Origin: Bacteroidota bacterium
Lineage (GTDB): Bacteria; Bacteroidota; Bacteroidia; Sphingobacteriales; Sphingobacteriaceae
DNA length: 49,386 nt
NCBI GenBank assembly: GCA_013289045.1
Contig: JABDAU010000021.1
Coordinates: 1-49,386, forward strand
Reading direction: 5' to 3'
Within the stretch, counting starts at the first letter, position 1, and each line of letters begins with the position of its first letter. Positions 16,263 to 26,229 of the stretch are shown here, piece after piece. The notes beneath the pieces were generated by a model. The model worked only from the letters and a program-made list of their open reading frames with translations, was not told where the DNA came from and made no database searches. Made by a program: the position numbers and the translations under genes.

Positions 16263-17087
16263 ATGGCTAACAACTTATTAAAAGGCAAAAAAGGGATCAT
16301 ATTCGGTGCGCTGGATGAGAATTCCATTGCCTGGAAAACCGCTCAGCATTGTTACGCTGAAGGCGCCGAACTGGTACTCACCAACGCCCCTATCGCTTTG
16401 CGTATGGGCGCCATCAACAAGCTTGCCGAAGAAACCAAAGCGCCGGTGATAGCTGCCGACGTTACCAGCAATGAAGATATTGAGAACCTTTTCAATAAAT
16501 CGCTTGAGCATTTTGGCGGCGGTGTGGATTTCATCCTGCATTCGGTAGGTATGAGCCTTAACGTGCGAAAAGGGGTTCATTATACCCAAAACAATTACGA
16601 GTTTACCCATAAAGGCTTTGATATTTCATCATTAAGCCTGCACCGTATACTGGCCGCAGCATATAAACTGGATGCCATTAACGAATGGGGATCGGTTGTG
16701 GCCTTAACTTATATCGCAGCTCAACGCATATTCCCTGATTATAACGACATGGCCGATAATAAAGCCATCCTCGAGAGCATTGCGCGCAATTTCGGTTATC
16801 ATTATGGCCTTAAAAAACATGTGCGTGTAAATACCATTTCGCAATCGCCAACCCGCACTACTGCCGGGTCGGGCGTTAAGGGATTTGATGCTTTTATCAG
16901 CTATGCAGAAAAGATGAGTCCGTTGGGCAATGCTGATGCTGATGCCTGTGCAGATTACTGTGTGGCGCTGTTCTCAGATCTTACCAAAATGGTTACCATG
17001 CAGAACCTGTTCCATGATGGCGGCTTCTCTTTTACAGGTGTATCGCAAGCTATTATCGAGGATATACAGAAACTTGGAGGCGAATAA
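16263..17087 (+). CDS. fabI: Enoyl-ACP reductase (NADH), FabI
   Basis: Reduces the trans-2-enoyl-ACP intermediate in the last step of each round of fatty-acid elongation. A 274-residue short-chain dehydrogenase fold with the FabI-type nucleotide loop GALDENSIAW (in place of GxxxGxG), LHSVGM after strand 4 and the catalytic Tyr160-x6-Lys167 pair (YNDMADNK). The pattern SQSPTRTTAGSGV replaces the usual TxSxGPIxTxAAxG, as seen in other Bacteroidota. The start ATG at 16263 gives MANNLLKGKKG, the normal N-terminus. It is preceded by a repeat cluster and followed by a bidirectional terminator, so it is probably transcribed on its own. Confidence 0.93.
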   Translation: MANNLLKGKKGIIFGALDENSIAWKTAQHCYAEGAELVLTNAPIALRMGAINKLAEETKAPVIAADVTSNEDIENLFNKSLEHFGGGVDFILHSVGMSLNVRKGVHYTQNNYEFTHKGFDISSLSLHRILAAAYKLDAINEWGSVVALTYIAAQRIFPDYNDMADNKAILESIARNFGYHYGLKKHVRVNTISQSPTRTTAGSGVKGFDAFISYAEKMSPLGNADADACADYCVALFSDLTKMVTMQNLFHDGGFSFTGVSQAIIEDIQKLGGE

Positions 17088-17102
17088 ATAACATTATTAC
17101 AT

Positions 17103-17137
17103 AAAAAAAGCGTGGCGGTATCCGTCACGCTTTTTTT
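17103..17137. terminator. Bidirectional terminator between fabI and the lipoprotein gene
   Basis: AAAAAAAGCGTGGCGG, loop TAT, CCGTCACGCTTTTTTT: a 10-bp stem with A's on one side and T's on the other. It serves the converging genes ending at 17087 (+) and 17158 (-). Confidence 0.9.
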
Positions 17138-17157
17138 ATGCTTTGAAATGAAGGGGA

Positions 17158-17550
17158 TTATTCAGCAGCAACCAGCACTAATTTAACACCGATATCCTGT
17201 GTTGGCTTAACAGGTGCTGTACCTGCGGCATTTTGAGAATACAGTACCAGGTTACCGGCATCGTTATAGTAGCTGTAGGATACGTTGTTGTATACTTCGG
17301 GTACCTGCTCATAAGAGCCCTGCTCGAAACTAAAGTATACCAATACGCCGCCTGTATTAAAGAAGTCACGGATCTGGTCGGCCTTTATAGATACCGAATC
17401 AGCCTTGCCGTCAGAAGTTACGGTCCAATCAGTTGATTTTACAGTGGTAACATAACTCCTGTTAGGGGTGGTTTCATCATATCGTTTAGTACATGAAGCC
17501 ATGAATAGTGCGCTGCCCCCTATTAATAAGAAGAATAAGATTTTTTTCAT
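17158..17550 (-). CDS. Small lipoprotein of unknown function
   Basis: I do not recognise a functional family. It is a 130-residue predicted lipoprotein: signal KKILFFLLIGGSALFMASC with the lipobox cysteine at residue 20. The mature part is rich in Thr/Ser/Tyr with alternating hydrophobics (SDWTVTSDGKADSVSIKADQ, VLVYFSFEQG, VSYSYYNDAGNLVLYSQN), suggesting a small beta-sandwich. Proteins of this kind are common in Sphingobacteriaceae and are usually left hypothetical. It is monocistronic, converging on fabI with a shared terminator. Confidence 0.75.
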   Translation of the reverse strand: MKKILFFLLIGGSALFMASCTKRYDETTPNRSYVTTVKSTDWTVTSDGKADSVSIKADQIRDFFNTGGVLVYFSFEQGSYEQVPEVYNNVSYSYYNDAGNLVLYSQNAAGTAPVKPTQDIGVKLVLVAAE

Positions 17551-17718
17551 AATGCGTAGTATTTGTTTTTGTATTGACGTAAGAAACCAAAAAAGGTTTA
17601 ATAAAAAATGTTAAAATTAGTTAAAGATGATATTATGGACTGCATTTTGTAATATTCTTTATACGTTATAAAATTGATTATCACAAGAGATACTTTTGTT
17701 ATATCTAACCATTCAGCT

Positions 17719-18927
17719 ATGAAAAAGTATCCATTATCCCTGCTGTTTTTACTTTTCGCCATCCAAAGCTTTGCCCAATACAATGTTAGCGGGCGCGTTA
17801 TAAACAAATCGGACAAAAAGCCTGTCGCGAACGCGGTAGTTTTCATCAACAACTCGGCCATTGAAAGTACAACCGATAGCGCCGGGCAATATAAACTGAA
17901 CTTGCCTGCCAGCCAATACCACTTGCTTATAACTATAGTAGGTTTTGAAAGTTATAAAACGCCGCTTACTGTAAAAGGAAATACAGTATTGAATGACATT
18001 GAGCTAACACCAAAGATCGGCGCAATAAAAGAGGTGACGATAAAGGCCAGGCCAAACTTATCGCCTTGTTTCCCTGCCTTCGAGACGGAATTTTTCGGTA
18101 ATTCTCTTTTTGCCCGGCAATGTAAAATACTCAACCCGCTGGCAGTACAGTTTTATGATATTACGCCTAAAGGCGGCTTCACTGCACGATCAAGTGATTT
18201 TGTACAAATTGAGAATGATGCGCTGGGTTATAAAGTAAAATTTTTACTGCTTTTCTTTATAAAGGATGTCGACAAGCAGAGTTGCTTTTTTAAGGGTGAG
18301 TCATTTTTTGAAGAGATGAAAGGAACACCAAAACAGGAACGCGAATGGCATAAAAACCGTTTGGCCTGTTACCAGGGTTCGTCAATACAACTGTTTCGTT
18401 CTATCCTCAGCGATAGTTTAGCCGAGAATGGTTTCCGTGTTAAACGCGCCAGCCGTAAACTCAATCCGTATTATAACAAAAATGGGATGATGGTAGACCC
18501 ATATGATATAGACAATGCCGCTACCGCTGCTACAATGGCCAATGACCTGGGCATTGATGATGATAATTCAGACAATACGGTATATAATGACAGGCTGGAG
18601 AATAGTTTTCTTACCGGCAAAGAGCTGTTATTAAAAACCAACCAAAAAGACTTGTTTGCTGTAAGCGGAAAAACACCAAAAGACACTTCTATCAACAGCT
18701 TATATATAGAGCATACAAAAAATGTATTGCCCTTTGCCAAAAATGAATCGGTGCCATGGATATGGGGCGGCAAGGTTACCTTCTTTACTTTTAAGGATAA
18801 GCCATACCTCGTTTTCAACGACAATGGTAAAATGCTTAATCCTGGAGTAATGGATATTGAAGGCTATATGCTGATGCAATCGCGTGTGAGCACTATGCTG
18901 CCGTTTGATTACAAGCCAATGCTATAA
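17719..18927 (+). CDS. Secreted protein with carboxypeptidase regulatory-like domain
   Basis: About 402 residues. The open frame starts at 17674, but the ATG at 17719 gives a clean signal peptide (KKYPLSLLFLLFAIQSFAQ) and I use it. Right after comes a carboxypeptidase-D regulatory-like beta domain (NVSGRVINKSDKKPVANAVV to DIELTPK), the module seen at the N-terminus of TonB-dependent receptors and DUF5686-type proteins. The rest, to 402, has no barrel-length extension and no motif I recognise. A TACTTTTG box at 17691-17698 is a likely -7 element. It may act at the outer membrane or periplasm; no substrate can be inferred. Confidence 0.75.
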   Translation: MKKYPLSLLFLLFAIQSFAQYNVSGRVINKSDKKPVANAVVFINNSAIESTTDSAGQYKLNLPASQYHLLITIVGFESYKTPLTVKGNTVLNDIELTPKIGAIKEVTIKARPNLSPCFPAFETEFFGNSLFARQCKILNPLAVQFYDITPKGGFTARSSDFVQIENDALGYKVKFLLLFFIKDVDKQSCFFKGESFFEEMKGTPKQEREWHKNRLACYQGSSIQLFRSILSDSLAENGFRVKRASRKLNPYYNKNGMMVDPYDIDNAATAATMANDLGIDDDNSDNTVYNDRLENSFLTGKELLLKTNQKDLFAVSGKTPKDTSINSLYIEHTKNVLPFAKNESVPWIWGGKVTFFTFKDKPYLVFNDNGKMLNPGVMDIEGYMLMQSRVSTMLPFDYKPML

Positions 18928-19020
18928 AATTATTGTCTGAGTAGTATTGCATGTAGGATAACACACCCCTACAACCGCACTGGCTTCGCGCCCCCTCTCA
19001 AGAGGGGAACTTAAACACAA

Positions 19021-19050
19021 AGCCTCCCGGATACCGGGAGGCTTTGTATT
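19021..19050. terminator. Bidirectional terminator before clpC end
   Basis: AGCCTCCCGG, loop ATA, CCGGGAGGCT, a perfect 10-bp stem, followed by TTTGTATTTT; the other strand also has a T-rich tail. It lies between converging genes. Confidence 0.85.
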
Positions 19051-19068
19051 TTAAAATTGGGGAGCAGC

Positions 19069-21603
19069 TTATTGCTGTTCTTCTTCCTCTGGCTTTTTGT
19101 TTTCGCTTTTGCGGTCGATGATCCTGATCTCGTTGGCTTCTTTGTCGAAATCAACTACCATCGTATCACCGTCTACCAGCTCGCCTTTTAGTATTTCCTC
19201 GGCAATTGGATCCTCCAAATATTTCTGGATGGCGCGTTTCAACGGACGGGCTCCAAATTGTGAGTCATAGCCTTTTTCGGCAATGAACTCTTTGGCGTTA
19301 TCGGTCAGCTCTATCTTGTAGCCAAGGCTGTTCACCCTGCCGAACAGGAAGCCAAGCTCGATATCGATGATCTTGAAGATCTCGTCTTTACCCAGTGAGT
19401 TGAACACGATCACATCGTCAATACGATTCAGAAACTCAGGTGCGAAAGCGCGTTTCAAGGCGTTCTCTATCACTCCCCTCGAGTGTGAATCAGCCTGGTT
19501 AGTTTTAGCTTGCGTGCTGAAACCTACGCCTTGGCCAAAGTCTTTCAGCTGGCGTGCGCCGATATTGGAGGTCATGATGATGATGGTATTCCTGAAGTCA
19601 ACCTTGCGGCCCAATGAGTCGGTTAGCTGGCCTTCGTCCAATACCTGCAACAGGATGTTGAATACATCAGGGTGAGCTTTTTCTATCTCATCCAGCAATA
19701 CTACAGCGTATGGTTTACGGCGTACTTTTTCAGTCAACTGTCCGCCTTCTTCATAACCTACATAGCCCGGAGGCGCACCTACTAAACGTGATACAGCGAA
19801 TTTTTCCATGTATTCGCTCATATCAATCTGGATCAGCGCATCCTCGGTGTCGAACATAAAGCGGGCAAGCTCTTTTGCCAGCTCGGTTTTACCAACACCT
19901 GTAGGGCCCAGGAATATGAATGAGCCGATAGGTTTTTTAGGGTCCTTTAAACCGGCACGTGTACGTTGTATGGCGCGGGTTAGCTTCTTGATCGCATCTT
20001 CCTGGCCGATGATCTTGCCTGCAATAGTTTCAGACATGTTCAGCAGTTTCTGACTGTCAGCCTGGCCAACTTTTTGTACCGGGATACCGGTCATCATGGC
20101 CACTACTTCGGCAACGTTATCTTCGGTTACCGTATAGCGTTTTGATTTGGTTTCGGCTTCCCAAACACCTTTGGCCTGGTCAAGTTCTTCCAATAAATGC
20201 TTTTCAGTATCGCGAAGCTTGGCTGCTTCCTCGTATTTCTGGCTGCGAACAACCTTGTTCTTTTCAATTTTGATCAATTCGATCTTCTGCTCGATATCCA
20301 GAATATTTTGCGGAACATGGATATTGGTCAAATGCACACGCGAGCCTGATTCATCCAGCGCATCGATAGCCTTGTCCGGTAAAAACCTGTCGGTAATATA
20401 ACGGGTGGTTAAAGTAACGCAGGCGTTGATAGCTTCCGGCGTATAAGTTACGCCGTGGTGCTCTTCGTATTTCTCTTTTATCCTGTTCAGGATCTCGATG
20501 GTTTCATCCGGAGTAGCCGGCTCAACCATTACCTTTTGGAAACGACGGTCTAAAGCGCCATCCTTTTCAATATACTGACGGTATTCATCCAGCGTAGTTG
20601 CGCCGATGCATTGTATCTCGCCCCTTGCCAAAGCAGGTTTGAACATGTTGGATGCGTCGAGCGAACCTGAAGCGCCCCCTGCACCTACTATGGTGTGGAT
20701 CTCGTCGATAAACAGGATCACATCCGGAGATTTTTCCAGCTCGTTCATCACAGCTTTCATACGTTCTTCAAACTGGCCGCGGTATTTGGTACCGGCAACC
20801 AATGAAGCCAAATCAAGCGTAACCACACGTTTGTTGAACAGCACGCGCGATACTTTACGCTGAACGATACGCAATGCCAAACCTTCGGCTATAGCTGATT
20901 TACCAACGCCAGGCTCACCGATCAGGATCGGGTTGTTCTTTTTACGGCGTGATAAGATCTGTGATACGCGTTCAATTTCTTTTTCGCGACCAACGATCGG
21001 ATCAAGGCGGCCGTCTTCGGCAGCTTTGGTCAGGTCGCGGCCAAAGTTGTCAAGCACCGGTGTTTTCGATTTAATGTCGGATACCTTTTTAGGCTGGCTG
21101 AAAGAATCATCTTCCTTGAATTCTTCTTCACCGCCTGTAGGCGAACCCGGCATTTCGTCGGTCACATCGTTTTTGTGCGATTCAACCTCACCTTTAAAAA
21201 TTTCATAATTAACGTGGAACTGCATCAATATCTGTGATGCGATGTTGTCCTCGTCGCGCAAAATGGAGAGTAGTAAATGTTCTGTACCAATAACGTCGCT
21301 CTTAAATATCTTTGCCTCAAGGTAGGTTATCTTCAATACTTTTTCAGCTTGCTTTGTCAGCGGAATACTGCTCACATTCAGGTTTGCGCCAACAGTGCCT
21401 TTTACGGCATCTTCAACTGCGCGGCGCAGTTTTGCGGTGTCAACGGCCAGCTCTTTCAACAATTTGATAGCTACCCCGTCCCCATCGCGGATCAGCCCGA
21501 GCAGAAGGTGTTCAGTACCAATATAATCGTGGCCCAGGCGTAACGCCTCTTCTCTGCTATATTGAATGACGTCCTTTACCCGCGGCGAAAATTTAGCTTC
21601 CAT
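19069..21603 (-). CDS. clpC: AAA+ unfoldase ClpC (ATP-dependent Clp protease ATPase subunit)
   Basis: An 844-residue class-I Clp/Hsp100 ATPase that unfolds proteins for ClpP or, with adaptors, disaggregates them. Order: two N-terminal Clp_N repeats ([33 protein letters not shown] and a second copy), AAA-1 with Walker [10 protein letters not shown] and Walker B ILFIDEIH, a UVR-type middle segment ([19 protein letters not shown]), AAA-2 with Walker [10 protein letters not shown] and [11 protein letters not shown], and the C-terminal D2-small domain with [11 protein letters not shown]. Length and arrangement match ClpC rather than ClpB, whose coiled-coil is longer. No adjacent ctsR/mcsAB genes are present, unlike in Firmicutes. 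Upstream is a 620-bp AT-rich gap. Confidence 0.96.
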   Translation of the reverse strand: MEAKFSPRVKDVIQYSREEALRLGHDYIGTEHLLLGLIRDGDGVAIKLLKELAVDTAKLRRAVEDAVKGTVGANLNVSSIPLTKQAEKVLKITYLEAKIFKSDVIGTEHLLLSILRDEDNIASQILMQFHVNYEIFKGEVESHKNDVTDEMPGSPTGGEEEFKEDDSFSQPKKVSDIKSKTPVLDNFGRDLTKAAEDGRLDPIVGREKEIERVSQILSRRKKNNPILIGEPGVGKSAIAEGLALRIVQRKVSRVLFNKRVVTLDLASLVAGTKYRGQFEERMKAVMNELEKSPDVILFIDEIHTIVGAGGASGSLDASNMFKPALARGEIQCIGATTLDEYRQYIEKDGALDRRFQKVMVEPATPDETIEILNRIKEKYEEHHGVTYTPEAINACVTLTTRYITDRFLPDKAIDALDESGSRVHLTNIHVPQNILDIEQKIELIKIEKNKVVRSQKYEEAAKLRDTEKHLLEELDQAKGVWEAETKSKRYTVTEDNVAEVVAMMTGIPVQKVGQADSQKLLNMSETIAGKIIGQEDAIKKLTRAIQRTRAGLKDPKKPIGSFIFLGPTGVGKTELAKELARFMFDTEDALIQIDMSEYMEKFAVSRLVGAPPGYVGYEEGGQLTEKVRRKPYAVVLLDEIEKAHPDVFNILLQVLDEGQLTDSLGRKVDFRNTIIIMTSNIGARQLKDFGQGVGFSTQAKTNQADSHSRGVIENALKRAFAPEFLNRIDDVIVFNSLGKDEIFKIIDIELGFLFGRVNSLGYKIELTDNAKEFIAEKGYDSQFGARPLKRAIQKYLEDPIAEEILKGELVDGDTMVVDFDKEANEIRIIDRKSENKKPEEEEQQ

Positions 21604-22223
21604 ATATACCTTTCTTATTAGTACGTCCCTAATTTAAAAAATTGTTTTCATAAATTATGACGAGTTTATTTACACTTATCAACAAAGTTGCTGCCAACTT
21701 TTAAAACAATGCTAAATCAGACATTATTATGATGTGCAATCTATCATTTTGACCTTTATTGAGCGAATATTTCTTAATAAAAACTTAATGCTGAATATTT
21801 TATTACATAAAATCAACAACTTATATTTTTTGGAGTTAAAATAACCTCCAAAGTTTAACCTTAAACGGCCAATTTCCCCAAAATGCGCCAAATGTGGAAG
21901 ATGTTCGACACCCGTATGACATTAAGGCACAAAAGCTGCCACCGTTTCCTGAAGATGCCCTTTCTAATCCTCTTATATATTAATACGTAAAAAAGCGCTC
22001 TTTTGATTTAATAAAATAGCTTTTTATTGATACGAAAGAATAATTGCTTTCGCGACAATAATTTACCCTCACCAGCTCTTTTTCGTTGTCTTTTTTCATC
22101 CTAAGAAATCGCTGCGGGAACTTATCAATATGTAACAATAAAATAATGTTTTGTTTAAGATAATTCACTTACATTTAATCCATTATATTAATTAATCCCC
22201 TTTTTACCTTAATTTATTTAAAC
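21604..22223. other. 620-bp gene-free AT-rich region between clpC and aqpZ
   Basis: Divergent promoter region with no credible gene. It contains a hairpin TTGGAG...CTCCAA (21830-21851), a TTATCAACA word (21676-21684) like a DnaA-box variant, and the 14-mer ATCAACAACTTATA (about 21812), which also occurs near 25978. I could not find a clear TAnnTTTG box for either gene. A 62-residue minus ORF at 21980-22168 has no sign of coding. Confidence 0.4.
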
Positions 22224-22928
22224 ATGGAGACCAAGATTTCAACTAAATTCTTCGCCGAGCTTTTCGGCACACTTGTTCTTGTTTTAATGGGTTGCGGCAG
22301 CGCTGTAATAGCGGGCGCAAACGGCACCAGCGGTGTTGGGTTATTAGGTATATCTTTTGCGTTCGGGCTTTCAGTTGTGGCAATGGCGTATGCTATCGGT
22401 CATATCTCGGGCTGCCATATCAATCCGGCCATCTCAATAGGCATGGTGGTGGTGGGCCGTATGAAGGCGAGCGAAGCAATTGTGTATATCATTGCCCAAA
22501 TAATAGGCGCTATTGCGGGTGCAGGTATATTATTTGCAATTGCAAGCGGAAAAAGCGGCTATACCATTTTTGCAGGCCTGGGCCAAAACGGTTATGGCGC
22601 GGCGTCACCGCAGGGCTATAGCCTGTTATCGGGCTTTATTGCCGAAACCATATTCACGTTCATCTTCCTGCTGGTAATTTTCGGCTCTACCTCTACCAAA
22701 AACATACACGGCGGATTTGCAGGTCTTTCCATCGGTTTGTGCCTGGTGCTCATCCATATAGTGGGTATACCGGTTACCGGTGTATCAGTTAATCCTGCCC
22801 GCAGTATCGGGCCTGCATTGCTGGTTGGCGGTGTAGCTATTACTCAACTCTGGCTGTTTATCCTCGCGCCTATACTGGGCAGTATTTTGAGCGCGCTAGT
22901 ATGGAAGTATTTGTTGGAAAGGAATTAA
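22224..22928 (+). CDS. aqpZ: Aquaporin Z-type water channel (MIP family)
   Basis: A 234-residue inner-membrane channel of the major intrinsic protein family. Both half-helix NPA motifs are present (GCHINPAISIGM and GVSVNPARSIGPAL) with six membrane helices in the usual two-fold repeat. The arginine of the selectivity filter follows the second NPA, and the small histidine-containing helix 5 (LVLIHIVGIPVTG) is typical of water-selective aquaporins rather than glycerol facilitators. It stands alone, with its own terminator. Confidence 0.93.
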   Translation: METKISTKFFAELFGTLVLVLMGCGSAVIAGANGTSGVGLLGISFAFGLSVVAMAYAIGHISGCHINPAISIGMVVVGRMKASEAIVYIIAQIIGAIAGAGILFAIASGKSGYTIFAGLGQNGYGAASPQGYSLLSGFIAETIFTFIFLLVIFGSTSTKNIHGGFAGLSIGLCLVLIHIVGIPVTGVSVNPARSIGPALLVGGVAITQLWLFILAPILGSILSALVWKYLLERN

Positions 22929-22954
22929 TATAGTCAACCTGTCACTCTAAATAT

Positions 22955-22988
22955 GGCCGCAATAGTTTTTACTGTTGCGGCCTTTTTT
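22955..22988 (+). terminator. Terminator after aqpZ
   Basis: GGCCGCAATAG, loop TTTTTA, CTGTTGCGGCC then TTTTTT (11-bp stem with one T-G pair), 26 bp after the stop. Confidence 0.88.
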
Positions 22989-23040
22989 GTGGGAATGATT
23001 TTGAAGAGTTTAGTGGTTTGCCATAGGTAAATTTAAGCCT

Positions 23041-23416
23041 AATTGGGCGTTGCCGCAGCCTGCGCTAAGGCCTGTGCAGTATGAGCGGATAGCCCGACCC
23101 GCAGGGGAACGCCCTATTTTAGAGATTAGAGATTAGTGAATAGAGATTAGGTTGTAAAGTTTGATATCGCCCCTTCTGGCTTAAAAAAACGTTACACATC
23201 AACCTTCTTCTACCAAGAGCCAGACGGAGTCTTACATTTCATTATGGATTTAAGAGCGCTGCGCTAACTCTTAAACCAGTGCAGGGATAGGAAGGGTTTA
23301 GTACCCACTATCGTGGGTACCGCAGCGCAGCGCAGCGGAGCCCTGGATAGCCCGACCCGCAGGGGAACGCCCTATTTTAGAGATTAGTGAATAGAGATTA
23401 GGTTGTAAAGTTTGAT
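23041..23416. repeat. Repeat-filled gap between aqpZ and the ABC-F gene
   Basis: A short GGGCGTT element (about 23045-23115) is followed by a direct repeat: 23087-23165 and 23345-23416 share GGATAGCCCGACCCGCAGGG and the downstream TTTTAGAGATTAGTGAATAG words. Between them lies GTACCCAC-TATC-GTGGGTAC (23301-23320), a perfect 8-bp-arm hairpin. Related DNA, partly inverted, stands at 963-1261. Further on, 23546-23565 has TGAGTGA/TCACTCA. A 73-codon minus ORF in it is made of repeat and is not a gene. Confidence 0.75.
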
Positions 23417-23597
23417 AAACCCCTCCCTGCCACTGCACTATCCATCCGCACCCCTCCCTTGGGAGGGAATTTGAAAAACGCCATAAGGTTTCGAACACTT
23501 CCTTTAGGTAATCCATCATATTTCACCCATATTTGCCACATATATTGAGTGAGTTCAATCACTCATTCACTAATTCAATAATTCAGTCATTAAACAC

Positions 23598-25280
23598 ATG
23601 GCAGACGAAAAGATCATATTTTCAATGGCCGGGGTGAGCAAAGTTTATCCCCCGCAAAAAACAGTGCTAAAGAACATTTACCTGTCGTTTTTTTATGGCG
23701 CCAAGATCGGCGTGCTGGGTTTGAACGGGTCTGGTAAATCATCCTTATTAAAGATCATAGCAGGCATCGATAAGACCAACATCGGCGAAGTTGTTTTTTC
23801 GCCGGGATATACTATTGGCTACCTGGAGCAGGAACCGCAGCTCGACCCCAACAAAACCGTAAAGGAAGTAGTGGAGGAAGGCGTGAGCGAAACCACAGCG
23901 CTGTTGAAGGAATACGAAGAAATAAACGAAAAATTTGGCTTGGAGGAATATTATAGCGATGCCGATAAAATGGATAAGCTGATGACCCGCCAGGGCGAAT
24001 TGCAGGATAAAATTGATGCCGTAAACGCCTGGGAAATAGACGTAAAACTGGAACGTGCGATGGACGCCCTGCGCTGCCCGGAGCCGGATACCAAAATATC
24101 GGTACTGAGCGGTGGTGAGCGCCGTCGCGTGGCGCTTTGTCGTTTGCTGCTGAAGGAACCGGATGTGCTGTTGCTGGATGAGCCAACCAACCACTTAGAC
24201 GCCGAGTCGATAGATTGGCTGGAGCAGCATTTGAAACAATATAAAGGCACCGTCATTGCCGTAACGCACGACCGTTATTTCCTTGACAACGTGGCCGGTT
24301 GGATATTAGAGCTGGACCGCGGCGAGGGTATCCCATGGAAAGGCAATTACTCATCATGGCTGGACCAGAAGGCTAAACGACTGGCGCAGGAAGAAAAAAG
24401 CGAAAGCAAACGCCAGAAAACGCTGGAGCGCGAGCTGGAATGGGTACGCATGGGGCCAAAGGGCCGTCATGCCAAGTCGAAGGCGCGTTTATCCAATTAC
24501 GATAAACTGGCGTCTGAAGAAACCAAGGAACGCGAAGAAAAATTGGAGCTGTTCATTCCGCCCGGCCCGCGTTTAGGTAATGTGGTGATTGAAGCCAATG
24601 GCGTAACCAAAGCTTATGGCGATAAGGTTTTGTTTGATAACCTGAGCTTTTCGCTGCCGCCGGCAGGTATTGTAGGCATTATCGGCCCGAACGGTGCGGG
24701 TAAAACCACGCTGTTCAGGCTGGTGACCGGTCAGGATAAACCGGATGCGGGGACTTTCCGCGTGGGTGAAACGGTGAAGCTGGGCTATGTCGACCAGATG
24801 CATGATGACCTGGACCAGAACAAATCTGTTTGGGAAAATATAACCGGCGGACTGGAAAATATTATGGTGGGCAACCGCCCGATCAACTCGAGGGCGTATG
24901 TATCGCGCTTTAACTTTAACGGCGCCGATCAACAGAAGAAGGTTGGCATATTATCGGGAGGTGAGCGTAACCGCGTGCATTTGGCCATCACGTTGACCAA
25001 AGGATCGAACGTGCTGCTGCTGGATGAGCCGACCAACGACATTGACGTAAACACGTTGCGTGCACTGGAAGAAGCGCTGGAAAACTTTGGCGGCTGCGCG
25101 GTGGTAATCAGTCACGACAGGTGGTTTTTAGATAGGATCTGTACGCATATATTAGCGTTCGAGAGTAATTCGCAGGTATATTTCTTCGAAGGGAATTACA
25201 GCGATTACGAGGAAAACCGAAAGAAGCGTTTGGGTGATGTTGGGCCGCATAGGATAAAGTATAAGAAGCTGACGGTGTGA
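23598..25280 (+). CDS. ettA: ABC-F translation factor, EttA type
   Basis: A 560-residue soluble ATPase with two ABC domains and no membrane part; EttA binds the ribosomal E site and gates the first elongation steps in response to ATP/ADP. Visible are Walker [10 protein letters not shown] (about 40) with signature [15 protein letters not shown] and Walker [16 protein letters not shown]; an interdomain P-site tether with a long charged helix ([20 protein letters not shown]); and the second domain with [25 protein letters not shown] and [12 protein letters not shown]. An arm-like insertion (about 90-140) fits EttA rather than Uup. Preceded by a repeat region, followed by a terminator. Confidence 0.93.
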   Translation: MADEKIIFSMAGVSKVYPPQKTVLKNIYLSFFYGAKIGVLGLNGSGKSSLLKIIAGIDKTNIGEVVFSPGYTIGYLEQEPQLDPNKTVKEVVEEGVSETTALLKEYEEINEKFGLEEYYSDADKMDKLMTRQGELQDKIDAVNAWEIDVKLERAMDALRCPEPDTKISVLSGGERRRVALCRLLLKEPDVLLLDEPTNHLDAESIDWLEQHLKQYKGTVIAVTHDRYFLDNVAGWILELDRGEGIPWKGNYSSWLDQKAKRLAQEEKSESKRQKTLERELEWVRMGPKGRHAKSKARLSNYDKLASEETKEREEKLELFIPPGPRLGNVVIEANGVTKAYGDKVLFDNLSFSLPPAGIVGIIGPNGAGKTTLFRLVTGQDKPDAGTFRVGETVKLGYVDQMHDDLDQNKSVWENITGGLENIMVGNRPINSRAYVSRFNFNGADQQKKVGILSGGERNRVHLAITLTKGSNVLLLDEPTNDIDVNTLRALEEALENFGGCAVVISHDRWFLDRICTHILAFESNSQVYFFEGNYSDYEENRKKRLGDVGPHRIKYKKLTV

Positions 25281-25330
25281 GGAAGAGGCAGGAAACAAGA
25301 AACAAGAAGCAAGATTTTTTTACCCCCCCC

Positions 25331-25359
25331 GATGCCGGTGTCCTCACCGGCATCATTTT
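25331..25359 (+). terminator. Terminator after ettA
   Basis: GATGCCGGTG, loop TCCT, CACCGGCATC: perfect 10-bp stem followed by ATTTTA. A run of eight C's (25323-25330) precedes. Confidence 0.75.
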
Positions 25360-25374
25360 ACACAGCAGCAGCAT

Positions 25375-25866
25375 ATGAGGTTAGAGAATATTATTTTTGA
25401 TATACAGGACGACTATATCCTGTGCAAAAATGATATCAGCCCGCTTAACTCCAAAACATGGCGATTGGACCTGCTGCCGGATAAGATCATCTACACCTGG
25501 AAAAGAAAAACCGTTGAGTTCTCAATAGCAGATATCCGGGAGCTGCAATACGAAGCAGATACTTTTGGCAAATACGACCTTCAGGACAATGCCATGGCAT
25601 ATGTAATTTTGAAAAGCGACCCTGAGCCGCGCTTCCTTTTTTCGATAGTGGTAAACCAACCGGAATTTGCGCTGATGAGTAAAACCAATGCCTCTATAGT
25701 TTGCGATCAGATCATATCGTTCATCGGCAATAAGTACGGTATCCCCTGCAGTTATAAAATCGCTATCGATACAAAAGCAAAATTAAATTACAGGATATGG
25801 GTAGTGGTTGGGTTTGTAATATTGCTACCCTTCATGCTGTGGCTGGCGCATAAATACAATTTATAA
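25375..25866 (+). CDS. Unrecognised protein with C-terminal membrane anchor
   Basis: I do not recognise the family. 163 residues; the N-terminal 135 are soluble and beta-rich (IIFDIQDDYILCKND, KIIYTWKRKTVEFSIADIRELQYE, AYVILKSDPEPRFLFSIVV), and a single helix near the C-terminus (IWVVVGFVILLPFMLWLA, 142-158) would anchor it. The pattern of a strand turning on 'W-K-x-K-x-x-E-F-S-I-x-D-I' resembles bacterial PH-like domains. It starts 15 bp after the ettA terminator, with no obvious partner. Confidence 0.65.
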   Translation: MRLENIIFDIQDDYILCKNDISPLNSKTWRLDLLPDKIIYTWKRKTVEFSIADIRELQYEADTFGKYDLQDNAMAYVILKSDPEPRFLFSIVVNQPEFALMSKTNASIVCDQIISFIGNKYGIPCSYKIAIDTKAKLNYRIWVVVGFVILLPFMLWLAHKYNL

Positions 25867-26002
25867 AATGATCACGAATTGCTCAAAATCTATCTGAAAT
25901 ATACCATTTTTTAGCAAAAAATGCAGTATTTAATTTGCACGGTTTTAGCATAATGCAATTGTAAATTTACCTGTATATCAACAACTTATAATTTGAGTTA
26001 CT

Positions 26003-26060
26003 GTAGCAAAGTGTAGCAAAAGCGTAGCGTTTCCCCGCATAAAGTGTAGCTATTTGTAGC
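26003..26060. repeat. Phased GTAGC motif array upstream of the desaturase
   Basis: GTAGC occurs at 26003, 26013, 26024, 26046 and 26056, often as TGTAGCAAA. Spacings of 10, 11, 22 and 10 bp put all five on one face of the helix. It lies in the 360-bp gap 25867-26229, about 140 bp before the promoter box. The rest of that gap is AT-rich without ORFs. Confidence 0.5.
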
Positions 26061-26195
26061 AAATTTTAAGCCTTGCAGACCTGTCTTTTATGAAAAGACC
26101 CATTCCACGGATCATGCCATGAATACTCAACCTCACCCCAATAACATAAAATTGTTAAATCTCTCTAACTCAACAATACGTATCTCAATTAATCC

Positions 26196-26203
26196 TATCT
26201 TTG
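26196..26203 (+). promoter_or_regulatory. Promoter -7 box of the desaturase gene
   Basis: TATCTTTG fits TAnnTTTG and lies 26 bp before the GTG start. I see no convincing -33 TTG at the usual distance. Confidence 0.5.
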
Positions 26204-26229
26204 CAACCGTTTTATAATAAAGAGATACC

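Noticed and set aside
21676..21684. TTATCAACA, considered as an origin of replication with DnaA boxes
   Set aside because: Only one clear copy, no cluster, and no dnaA or replication gene nearby.
21980..22168. 62-codon minus ORF between clpC and aqpZ
   Set aside because: AT-rich chance frame without a ribosome site or recognisable sequence.
23298..23519. 73-codon minus-strand ORF
   Set aside because: It is composed of repeated intergenic DNA and has no homology-like pattern.
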